Below are positions 24,942 through 36,800 of a stretch of DNA of 64,000 nt, one piece after another (positions within the stretch are counted from its first letter, which is position 1; the number at the start of each line of letters is the position of its first letter). The stretch is from Rhodamnia argentea (taxonomy: Eukaryota > Streptophyta > Magnoliopsida > Myrtales > Myrtaceae). Location: positions 8,665,001 through 8,729,000 of the forward strand of contig NC_063155.1 in the NCBI RefSeq assembly GCF_020921035.1, in the 5' to 3' direction. Made by a program: the position numbers and the translations under genes. Under the pieces are notes generated by a model. The model was not told the origin of the DNA. It made no database searches and worked only from the letters and a program-made list of their open reading frames with translations.

Positions 24942-27900
24942 ATGAATTCGCGCGTACTCTTCAGGCAAGCGGGAACCAGAGGTCCGAAGAGCGCTCTGAG
25001 TTGGCTCGGTTCCTTCCATCTCTCGAGGCAAATCTTTTCCTTGACTCCCCCTTGTTTTCCCGCAAGAAAGTTCCGTTCTTTCTTTTTTATATTGGGTTTC
25101 AGTTCCTGGGTTGGTCATATGTCTGACTATCGGTTGATTCCCTTTGTGGGGTTGGATTCGTCGACAGTTTCTTGACTTTCTTGCAAGATTTCTTGCAATA
25201 ATTGAGAGTGGGTCTGTATCGCTTTAGTAGTATTCTCTGTTTCTTGAGATTTTGTCTCCATGACCATCATCAGTCATCACATCCTCAAGTTTGCTTGTTT
25301 TGTTGCTTGCCATAGTGACAAGTCGGATTAGCATTGTTCTACAAGAGCTTTTTATTCATGATCTAGTATGGGTTTCTGCATTGAGATACTCCAATGCTAT
25401 TTCTGTTCTGGTGTCTGTGTGAGTAAATTGTCCTGTTCCATTGCGTGGCAAGATGTTGGCTCCTAAATGCATGTAGTCCTGTATTATGAACCAAGATTTC
25501 AAGAAGGCCATGTGGTCTTCAATCTTATATCGGATCCACGTGTTATAAGTCCTGCAACGTCACATCCCCCAGAAATTCCACAAAATTGCTTTTGATTTCA
25601 GATTAAAGCTGATTTCCTGAGTTTCTCATGTGTGGATGTTATTGCTTTTCCACAGCAGATCTCTCCATTCTATACCTTTCGCAACAGTAAATGCGGAGGA
25701 AATATCGGGTTCGCGACCTGCTGAAGTAGAAAATTTTGGTAGGTAGTAATACTCGGACTTCGTATCATCGTCACTAGCATATTCCATCAAAAGCGTTTTG
25801 CCTTTCGTCTCAGGAATGAGGCATGAAGCAAATTCACACTCAATGAAATAAGGCAGTTGCCGTTTGTCTTTAGTCACATGGGACTTTTTCTGGATTTTTG
25901 TGGTCATGCTTTAGCAATGAACATCTTCCTTTAACCTTGACTACACCGATTTTCTTCTTGAGACCTAATTCAATCTTATTTGGTCCCACTTGTTATCAAT
26001 GGCATCAGGGATATGGATCTTTTTCAGCAGACCTTTCTTTGAATGTTTGGCTGATTGTTTACCACTTGCTGTCTAATGTAGAATTTCTTTACCTTTAGTG
26101 CAGGGTAACTGGATCAAATCGAAAAATTGGAATGAGATTTTGGATCCTCTAAATGGAGAACCTTTCATTAAAGTTGCTGAGGTGGATGAAAAAGGAATTC
26201 AGGTCCACAGTTTTATCTTATTGTTCTGATCTTGTATTAATTTCTTCTCCTGCTGAAAATCAACTATCTTGACAAAGCAAATCAGGTGAAAGTGTGTCAC
26301 TTGTTGTTTGTTCGGGTGTAAACACTGACTAGAACCAGACTTTCACATATCCTTGTTGTTTACTTTCAAACACGAGTTTGCCAGTTTTGTATTATCCACG
26401 GTTCCCACACTCTCGTCGATACGAGTTCAACCACGGAGACCTAAACAAGTTGCTTTTGTACCATACATATGGCATTTCTCTTAACCTATTGAGCTGCTTG
26501 TGCAGCCATTTGTGGAGAGCTTATCCAAGTGCCCAAAACATGGTTTACACAATCCCTTTAAAGCACCAGAGAGGTACGCTCGCTTGTCCTCACTTCTAAT
26601 TTCTGGTTTGCCATATGAAAACAGATGGTCTTGGAAAGGTATTTCACTGATTATCAACAGAAAATATTATTGAAGTTCTGTCCCCTTTTCACTGTTTATT
26701 TGGGAACTGAGAGTAGAATGTTATAAAGGTTGGTAACTGCTTTGTTTTGCATAGGTACCTTTTGTATGGAGATATATCAGCTAAAGCAGCTCACATGCTT
26801 GCACAGCCAAAGGTTCCATTTTGTTTATATAATTAAAACAAGTTTTTGAGATATCAATTCCTGTAGAGTGATCTTAATGCGAGAGTTGTACTTATGACTG
26901 CAGGTCTCTGATTTCTTTACCCGTTTAATACAAAGAGTCGTGCCAAAGAGCTACCAGCAGGCTTTTGGTGAAGTTCACGTTACACAGAAGTTTCTGGAGA
27001 ATTTTTCTGGGGATCAGGTAGGATTTGACCAAATATGCTGCTCATTAACATAGCAGGAAGAGCATAATTTTAAATGCATAATAAAACCTTACAATGCCTT
27101 ATTTCTGCTGAAGTAGCTAATTTTTGCCCTCCTTAATTACCCTTGTTTTTCTTTTTTGTTTGACCTGCCAAAATGTTGAACAATAGATGAACGGTCGTAT
27201 TAGATTTCTCATATGGAAGTTACTGGCTGAAGACATGTAGTATATGTCACTGAAGTTATTTTATTTTAGAACATGAAAACACTCTCTTCTAATTATATCT
27301 ATGTTTGTCCTTTCTTTTTTTCCCTTTTTTTCTCCTGGCAGGTTCGTTTCCTAGCAAGGTCCTTTGGGGTACCAGGAAATCACCTTGGACAGCAAAGTCA
27401 TGGTTTCCGCTGGCCATATGGCCCTGTAAGGAATTTTCTTCTGTCATATGATTTCATCTTCCTCAATAAAATATTATCATCTGGCGGATAGTGTGGTTTG
27501 AGTTAGCTTTACAACAGACTGCAGAGATAATTTTTGGTGTAAGCAGTAGGAGTTGCATCATCAAGAATAGTTAACTGGAAATGATTATCGAGCCACAAGT
27601 ACTTGAGTGATACATTCAGTATAGATAAAATTCCTGAGCTCATTTTCCCAATTAGAAGCCACTAGCACGGTCAAGATCTGAGAGGCAATCGTGTATGCAC
27701 GTGCACATACACAGATCATGGACATTTGCATGGTCCTTTTCCTTCTCAGAGTGCTAACTTGATTTCTGAGCTCCAGTGACTCTTAAGAAGGAAAAGGGTT
27801 CTTATGAGGTGTCTGGCTGGTGATGTTAAAATGTTGATTCCAGCACATGAAACATATGTTCATGCGTAGAGAATATTGCAGTATCTTCACTTTGCCAATG

Positions 27901-30900
27901 AGACTATTCGTTATGAGCAATTCTTCATGTGCCTGTAGGTTGCCATTGTCACTCCCTTCAACTTCCCGCTAGAGATCCCTGTTCTGCAGTTGATGGGTGC
28001 GCTCTATATGGGCAACAAACCTGTTCTTAAAGTTGACAGCAAGGTAAGTTGATCTCATGCTAATGGATATTGCTGTAACAAGGTCAAACAATCCAAGAGA
28101 TGAATTCATCTATCTGAAAATACTAATTGGGGGAATTCACATAATATTGGAGTTACGATCTCCACAAGTTCCAGCGAACTCTGTCTGTCTACGTAGGAGG
28201 AGTGGGGCCAAGGCGATAGGGAATTAGCGGGAGCGTTGGGGGACTAGCCTGTTTATGAACCCTGTCCATATCTGTTTTTACTTTTGCTGCTTCTTTGATG
28301 TGATGCTTTGTTAAAATTTGTTCATCGGGATTTATTTTGTTAGGTGAGTATTGTTATGGAGCAAATGATGCGATTGCTTCATCACTGTGGGCTACCAGTT
28401 GAAGATGTTGACTTTATCAATTCTGATGGAAAGACGATGAACAGGCTCTTATTAGAGGTTAGTTCTCAGAAAAGTTTTTCATCCCTCAGATTCAGAGTGC
28501 TTTTTATGCTTAAATCCATATAAAGTAGCGTGAGAGCAGAGATGACCTTTTGCGGCATGCAGATGGAAAATATGCTGATGCTTTCTCTTGGTTGTATCTC
28601 GTTGTGTGAGGGAATGTTTTCCATTGTTCTTAGTCATGATGTAATGATGGATTTTTTTTTTTTTTTTTTTTTTGGGCCAAATGTAATGATGGAGATGAAT
28701 GCACCAAAAATGGGCTTAATCAGCAAGCAAATCTGGAAATGTATACTTCTGGAAATGGATACTTCTGTCCATGCTCTTCATTTCTTGGTCTAATGAGAAG
28801 GAAAAAGCTGACAATGCTAATAGAATTCTGACAAAAATGATTGGTTATTATGATTGGCTTATCATGAATACAAAATCCTTAAAAGGCTGATGACGGAATT
28901 AGGGTTTTTAACTTGTTTTAATTTCATGCTCTTGGAACGACTTTTTTCCTTTGAATTGATTCTATAGGCAAATCCCCGCATGACTCTTTTCACTGGTAGC
29001 TCGAGAGTAGCTGAAAAGTTGGCAACTGATCTGAAGGGTCGCATAAAGTTGGAAGATGCAGGGTTTGACTGGAAAGTTCTGGGGCCTGATGTTCAAGAGG
29101 TTTGAGCGAGCTGTTGAAATATTCAGTAATGGAACTTCTGTTATTCAAACAGTCTGCTTACTTTGTTTTGTTGCTTTTTGGAAGGTGGACTATGTAGCAT
29201 GGGTTTGTGATCAGGATGCATACGCATGTAGCGGTCAGAAATGCTCTGCTCAGTCAATACTTTTTATGCATGAGGTTAGTTTTTCAGATAATTGTTCTCA
29301 TATGATGGGGCAGTTATACACTTGGAGGCGCACGCATACTCAAGCACAGAAAATAAATTCAGACATGCTTTTGACCTAATTGTGCATCTTGTTGAGAAAA
29401 TTATTGTGTGTGGATAAAGCGGTATTGAATTTTGGTGTTTGGCCAGGCTTTCATATTACTCTTGCTTCATTTGGCTTTTATGCAGAACTGGTCCAAATCT
29501 CCACTTATATCGAAAATGAAAGTTCTTGCCCAAAGACGGAAGTTAGAGGATTTAACTATTGGCCCTGTCCTCACTGTAAGTATGATAGGCGTGCTTTATG
29601 GAGAATAATCTTTTCTCGGTAGATTTTATTTATCTGTGTCTCTTTATGGAACCACACTGAATTAATTGATCAGCCGGCTGGCCTTTGTTTGAGGCGATCG
29701 ATAAAATATGACTGCATTTTTTTAATTAGAAACTTGGCATGCTGATTTTTTTAGCAAAATTGGATGGATGAATTCACTCAAATTAGATTGTGATGTTTGG
29801 ATCTAGGTTTTTGACATGTCAGCTATTCTGATGTTTCTCCATACAACTTCTCTTCATGTTCATCAATAAATCATTGGTTGAGTAAATTTCTTGCATTTGT
29901 TGCAGTTTACGACCGGAGAAATGTTAGATCATATGAGTAAGTTGCTTTGCATACCGGGTTCAAAGCTGCTGTTTGGCGGCGAACCTTTGGTGAATCATTC
30001 TATACCACATGTATATGGTGCCCTAAAGCCAACAGCAGTTTATATTCCGATTGATGAAATGTTGAAGGAAGAAAACTTCGAGCTTGTCACAAGAGAAATA
30101 TTTGGACCGTTCCAGGTATTCAGCGTTTACGTATGAATTAATTTGACTGAAATAGTCTGCTTTCTTTTTGGGGTGAGTAATAGTGTCTGGTTCACTTGTC
30201 TAAAGTTGTTCAACATTTCTAGTCAGATTTATTTGGAGAAATCTTGGGAAAAAGGTCAATGCTTTGTTAGGTAACTTATTGATCGAAAAATGGAGATCCT
30301 AGTCGATCTATTGGGATGCGTAGTGGTATAATTGTTCACCGCTTATCTTCTTCAAGCGGCACAGAATATATGTAGTTTAACCCTAGGATTACACATGGCC
30401 ATTTCTGTCGTCCGAATGGAGCAATGCAGTAGTTGGAATGAGAAATTCGTCTTTGCCAATGCTACTTGTTGTCCGATTTCTAATGCTTCTAACGCTCATC
30501 AATCATTGAAGATTGTCACCGAGTATAAGGATGATCAACTGCCAAAGATTCTCGATGCTCTTGAGCAGATGCACGCACATTTGACGGCGGCTGTGGTTTC
30601 AAACGATCCCCTCTTTCTTCAGGCAAATATCTGTCCCTAATCTCATACTCCTTGACTTCACAAACTTTTGGTTCTCTTCTTATTGTTCAGTACAAATATT
30701 TGGATAACGCTCGAAAACCCTCCTTTTCTTTCCCCTTTAGTCCCTGCTCATGAATGCGCCTTTCTCTAGTTTTGATTTGCGAAAGCCGTTTTGCAGGAGG
30801 TCATTGGAAAAACAGTAAACGGGACTACGTATGCTGGGCTGAGGGCAAGAACGACCGGAGCTCCTCAAAATCACTGGTAGGTAGAAAATTGAAGCCACAG

Positions 30901-31119
30901 AACATTTTTTCGCGTTTCAATCAACATCTTAAGAACTCGTGCGTGCCGATACAGTTAACTCATCATATGTTTTGCTTCAGGTTTGGGCCTGCCGGAGACC
31001 CGAGGGGAGCGGGAATTGGTACACCTGAAGCTATAAAGCTTGTGTGGTCTTGCCACAGGGAGATCATATATGACTTTGGCCCGCTGCCAAAGCACTGGGA
31101 AGTCCCACCGCCTACCTGA
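24942..31119 (+). CDS. ALDH12A1: Delta-1-pyrroline-5-carboxylate dehydrogenase, mitochondrial (ALDH family 12)
   Basis: NAD-dependent oxidation of P5C (glutamate semialdehyde) to glutamate, the second step of proline breakdown in mitochondria. Sixteen exons: 24942-25027, 25659-25738, 26099-26202, 26506-26573, 26755-26812, 26904-27017, 27342-27425, 27939-28043, 28344-28457, 28968-29099, 29185-29274, 29486-29575, 29906-30115, 30512-30622, 30797-30876 and 30981-31119. Total 1665 nt, 554 residues (family about 556). Residues 1-30 are Arg/Ser-rich with no acid, a good mitochondrial presequence. Family text includes HGFRWPYGPVAIVTPFNFPL, MTLFTGSSRVAEKLA and ACSGQKCSAQS with probable catalytic Cys335, then GTPEAIKLVWSCHREIIYDF near the end. 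Introns 1 and 14 use GC donors (AG/GCAAAT). Intron 1 ends in a tandem cagcag acceptor, so a one-codon-longer form is possible. ATG 24942 is preferred; nothing upstream in frame is an ATG. Confidence 0.97.
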
Positions 31120-33897
31120 TTTTCGCTACAAGAAGGAAGACATAAAGTGCACGATGAGAACCGTGCGCTGAGTACATCTCCGCGAACACTGGTACGGCCG
31201 AGGAATGTCCTCCAAAGACACTGCAGTTTTCTCTCTTGTTCAGGATAGGAAGTAGTTTTGGGTCGGCGCCCCAGGTAACATTCGATAATATCTGCTGATA
31301 ACTGTAAAAATTTGGAGATGACGCCCCGCGAAATGGGAAGCCTTCTGCCATATTGGGAGTGTGCGATCACGCACGGGTCGAACATCCGCCTTATGGGGCG
31401 GTTGTTGTGGCTTCTCTTTGATGATTGAGAACTGAATCACTGGAAAGAAATCCAATTTGTGCTCATCTGCTAAGGTTTAAGGTTCGGTAATACCACAATC
31501 CACTCAGTAGTCATCGTGGTATGTCTTATGATTAACTATCTCTCAACCGAGGACAGTTCTCGAGTTAGAAGGATAAAGAGAGCTGGATCAACTAGGAAGA
31601 ATTGTTTTTCCAAAAAAAAAAAGAAGGAAGAATTGCGCTGGCCTTTTGATAGAGATCAATCGTTTGTACAATCAGATTATTACCCAGTTCCGGCCCGGCC
31701 CCTTTTCTGAAATATTTCGTTGGCCCAATCCTTCAATGAACTACCCGAGTCCATACCCGCCATCGCCAGGACCTTTAACAAAATAGGGAACGAGTTATGC
31801 CTAGTATGACATGAAATTTGTAACCATGGCATGAAGAACTCTAAATTTATCTTCGTGAGACATGACATATAAGTCCTCTGTCACGATTCCTTATAAAGTC
31901 ACCGTTAAGAATTGAATTCACCAGTTTGATTATTGTCGGCTATCCTATGTGTCTCGGTTGACTATTTAATAATTTGGTTATCGATTGCTATCTTACGTGT
32001 CTCAGTTGACTATATAACAAGGTAATTTACTGTTCATCCTAGGACTCTCGTTTGTCGGAATCCATTGCCATCTAGATTTCTGGCAGAATTTGTCGGCCCA
32101 TGCTTTTAGATATGGGGTTTTAGGTTTGCGCAAGTGTATTAGGAGGAGTGAGTTTCTTGAAGATAGTAATTTATGGTGTGTTTGGTAACAATTCTCATTC
32201 AAAAAATCAATTCTAATCATAAATGACTTTTTCTGATTTTGATCCTTATATGAGTTTTAGATAATCAGAACGTATTTGGTAACTACACAAAATTTCTATT
32301 TCTAAAATAGAAACGGGTTTGGTAACTGCACATAATTTATGTTCTCAAGAATAATTTCTTTTTCAATTTTTTTTTCATTTAAATCAAATAAATACCTATT
32401 GTTACTACAAAACCAACCTATATAGTATCACTAATAAAATAAATACATATTATGCAAAGTCCATAATTAGTCTATTTATTTCGTGAAGCATAAAGACACG
32501 TGCAAGATCCTTAAAAAGAACATAAACTTAATAGGTAATTTGCACTTGAATTTTTACCATGAATTTGCACTTAAACACTTTTATATTTAACCAAACACAT
32601 GCTTGACCCGATCCGTATTACTTAAACACTCATATGTTTAATCAAATTATGGCATATTTGTTTATTATAATTTGCTAAGAATGCAATAGAAATCTATATA
32701 TTTTTTTAAATTTATTTGTAGTCTTTTCTAAACAAAAATATATTTTTAAAAATTAATTTTAAATTAAATTATTTTATTTTTACTTGAAAATTATTGTTTT
32801 TACTATTTTTTACAAATTATTTTTTATTTTTATTTTTCCTTTTTTCTCTAGTGATCGGTGGCGATGGTCGACGACGAACAACGGCGGGCGGAACAAAGCG
32901 TATCGTTTCTCAAAAGTGATTATAGGATAAAAAAATCAATTTTTTTATTCTTATTTCTGCTCCAAATGTGTTCTTGGGAACAGAATTAGAAAATTTTAAG
33001 ATCAAAATCATTTACCTTAGTAAATAGTTTTTTTTTTGTTTGTTCTGAAAAATAGAATCATAGAATCGGAATTGTTGCCAAATAAGCCTTTTACAGTCTC
33101 GATGGCCATAACACCCGTGGGCTTTGAGATCAAATCTGGGTTCAAAGCTCGCATTTCTTTGGCCACTCGGGCTCGAAGCTTGGCATGGAGGCTAATGCAA
33201 CATGAAATAAGGCTTGAGAGTTGACGAGAGTCTTGAGCGAGTGTAGGTGGTGGGGTTGAAAATATCGGGGCAGGACAATCTCCGCGCTCAGCCCATACTT
33301 GAATTGTTGCTCAAGAAAATTGTTTCCGGTGTTGCCGACACTGCCACGTGGATCAGATCTCTATAAGCTCGGCCGCACGCCGCTCAAGCTCGACCCCATC
33401 TGGGTCAAGCTTCGCTTGCCCGCAGGGGTTCATGGCCCGTGGCGGTCGCCCCTCATGGTGGCTCTCCGGCCATCGGCAATTTCGCTCTCCTCTCATTTGA
33501 TTTCCTTTCCACTAGGGCCTTTCTAGGTTTTACATTTTTCAATCTTTATAAGACGCAACTTCGGACCGAACTACATAGTATATCCCTGACATTAATTTGG
33601 AGCTTTTAGCGATACAAAAAAAAAAAAAAAATGGTCATATGTTGTGATTCTTTGTGACGTTTTTCATAAAAGCAAAATGTAAAGAGAAAATAATGTGATC
33701 CGACGGTCAAGATCTGTCGGCATCTGGTTGCATCCGGAACAAGGACGCTGGAGTCTTTCTTCTTCGTCCTCGCCAGACCAGAAGCCCCGGTCTTCTTCGC
33801 GCTTCGGCTTCTCTCGGAAACCCTAAGCTCTCTTTCTCTCTCAAGAAGAAGAAGAAGAAGAAGTCATCTAGGCAAATACCCTCACTCTACCCCGAGG
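31120..33897. other. Intergenic between P5CDH and YLPM1-like gene
   Basis: 31120-31520 is probably the P5CDH 3' UTR and flank. The open frames read on its minus strand have no family similarity. 32175-33088 is a MITE-like element. 33700-33897, ending in a GAAGAA tract, is probably promoter and 5' UTR of the next gene. Confidence 0.6.
32175..33088. mobile_element. hAT-like non-autonomous element, about 0.9 kb
   Basis: Left end GGTGTGTTTGGTAACAATTC and the complement of the right end GGCTTATTTGGCAACAATTC share about 20 of 26 bases. The left arm has internal repeats of 'tttggtaactacacaaaatt'. A short GC-rich block ('gtggcgatggtcgacgacg') sits near the right arm. No transposase is present. I could not find a clear 8-bp target duplication. 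Confidence 0.5.
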
Positions 33898-36800
33898 ATG
33901 GATCAGAATCACCATGGATGGCGTCCCGTGCCAGGTCAAGGTAACATCTGCCCAGTTTGCTCCGTCCCACATTTCCCATTCTGCCCTTCGCCTCCCGTTT
34001 TCAATCCAAGCCCCAGGTTTCCCTCCGCCCACCCCGACCATCACCTCAACGGGTACCGACCCGTTGCTCCACATTACGCTCAGGGGTTCGGTGATCCGAG
34101 AAACCAGTGGCACGGATACCCCAATTACGGTAGAGATGATCTCGGACAGTACCCGAATGAGTTTCGCCAAGATGGTTTCGGGCCGAGGCCTAACGGTTAT
34201 GGCGGTGCCAATGGGTTTGTTGGCGAGGGTGAAAGGAGCTACAAGAAGATGAGAGTGGCGGAGTCGAGTGATCCAAGTTTAAGTGGTTATGCCAATGGGA
34301 ATCAGGATGTTTTTTCTAGGGCTTCGTTTGATGACGAGCGTCGATTGAAGCTGATTCGGGATCATGGGGCTGTGGTGGGTGGGCCGCCTTCTGGAGTGAA
34401 CGCAGGGTATGGTTTTGATAATAGCAGGGATGGGACAAGCGAATTGGCCGTGAAAAAAATGCAGAAGAGCTATGGTAATGGGAATGTCCCGTTTGTTTTT
34501 GGAGAAGCCGACAGTGAACAGCAATACTATCTGCAGAAAAGTGCAAATGAGTATCAGGCCGAAGTTCCAGGCATGAAGAGAATGTATAGTGGCCAGAGTG
34601 GTGGTGTTTCAAGGGACGATTATGGTCGTAACTATCAGCCACCACATCAACCTCATGCAATTCAATCAGGGCAGGTGCAAAATAACTTGACACATGCTGA
34701 TATAAGAGACGCTAACCAGCCATATCATGCCAATCATGGTCCAGTTGGGTATCAGAGTTTCCCTGGGATGGCTCCATATGGTGCTCCGAGTTTAGGTGCA
34801 GGAGGAGGTTACTCACTGCATCCTGCCGGGCTCGGCATGAATGTCGCTCGCCCTCCTCTCCCTCCATCTCCTCCGCCACCCCTGCCGCTTGATCCACTGG
34901 GTTACAGTTCATTAGAACAGAAGGCACATTCACCATTGCCATTGGCACCGCCTAGTTCTCTTTTTCCCTTGCCTTCGAGCTCTTCTAGAGTGTCTCCTCC
35001 GTATCCTCCAGCACCTGGAAATCACCACCTTCGGCAAAACTATTACCGTGGTGGACAAACTCCAATTGTGTCTGCTGGCTTTGTCCCAGAGGTATGGTTT
35101 TTATTTGTCCTTTCTTTACATGTTTTTCAATCATGTTAGCCCGTCTAATGCTGATCAGGTGGTGTTATCTATTCTTTGGTACTTTTGAAGGAATATAAGG
35201 CCATGCAAGGGAACTCATTGAGGCAGTATGCTGGGCAGGGTCCACAGCTTTCATCACAGCAATTGCCTTTGCAGAAGCCAAAAATTGTCGATGCTTCCCA
35301 TATTTTTAAGCCACCTCATAAAATTGGTCGACCTGATCATTTTGTCATAATTCTTAGAGGGTTTCCGGGTAAAATAGACGATCTTAATTCTGCTCTTTTT
35401 ACCTTTATTTTAAGTTGATCGCTTTTTTAGTGTAATTGTACTAAAATTCAGTCATGAATACCTGCTTCTGATTTGTTGAACTTGAAACCATGTTGTCGTC
35501 GTATGTGTTGTGGCTAGTGATATTCTATGAATTGGAATAAACAGGTCACTGTACGGTTTTGAGTTTCACATACGTAGTGAAATTTGTGAAAACATCCAAT
35601 TGGCGAATTCAGTAAGGGCCAACAATGTGATACTTTTCTGATACAGACCAGCCATTTGATTTTCCAGGTTGTCATACTTATTTATATCTCACAGATGTCA
35701 AATTCAACGGAAATGTGTTAACTGATGTTTGTCAGATGGTTGGTTGTGTGGTCATTTATGTTCTCAATAGTGGGGGTTGAGAAAGATTTGTGAAATTTAG
35801 TAAATTATCTGGAAAGTGTTGAGGTAGATGCTGCAGAGGCTGGGTTGAGAAATCTGTCAGCCTTGATCACTTTCATCCAGCATATGTAGATATTAACCAT
35901 TGCTATGTGTTTTGGCTGAAAAAGGGAAAAAAATTATTGCAATGTGTCATGTATGTTATTGTATGCTGTCAACATGAAAATTTGAGCAGAGGGATGCGAT
36001 TGGTCACACTCCTACAGTCAATTGGAAAACATATTTATGGTTGATGTGTTTATTCATGCCAGGAAGTGGAAAGAGTTACTTAGCCAAGATGCTACGGGAC
36101 CTTGAGGTTGAAAATGGTGGTAGTGCTCCACGAATTTATGCTATCGATGATTATTTCATGACCGAAGTCGAAAAGGTTTGGAATTTCTATAGTTTTCGGA
36201 TGCTATGTTTGTCCTGACTTTTATGTTTTGGCCTTTTATTTAAGGCATTGCATGGTTTTCTTTTTGCGAAGAACTTCATAATCTTCATCTGCTTTCCAGA
36301 GTGATGAGAATGGAGCTTCGAAGTCTTCGGCTGCAATCAAAGGCAAGAAGACAGCTGTTAAAAAAGTGATGGAGTATTGTTATGAACCTGAAATGGAGGA
36401 GGTAAAGCACTAGTCTGTATGACGAAGAGCTTATTATTTCTGGTGACGAAGAAATTTTATAGGAAGAAGACAAGACAGTCTTAGAATTTGTTGTATGCAA
36501 TCGAGAGTGTAGAAAAGTGAGAATGGAGACAAAAAACTTTCAGAAATAGATCAATCTGAAGCTGTTCCATCATCTCTGTCAGGCCTGTTCCTGACCTCTT
36601 GATAATGCTTTGAATTGTGGATGTGGGAGATGTAATTGAATGGAGGAATGCCAGTTCAATTGGATTTGGCTTGAATTTCTCCTGTAAATTATATATCTGC
36701 AATCATGAACTTTTTCTAGGATATTCCTGTTTTGCTTTATATTATTCTATCTCAAGTCATTTGGAAGGTTGTTGATCTCTATTTGTTTTAATTTTAGGCT

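Noticed and set aside
30963-31455. SRO5-like antisense partner overlapping the P5CDH 3' end, as in Arabidopsis
   Set aside because: Minus-strand frames here have no PARP/RST-domain similarity. The known SRO5-P5CDH overlap is not visible in this window.
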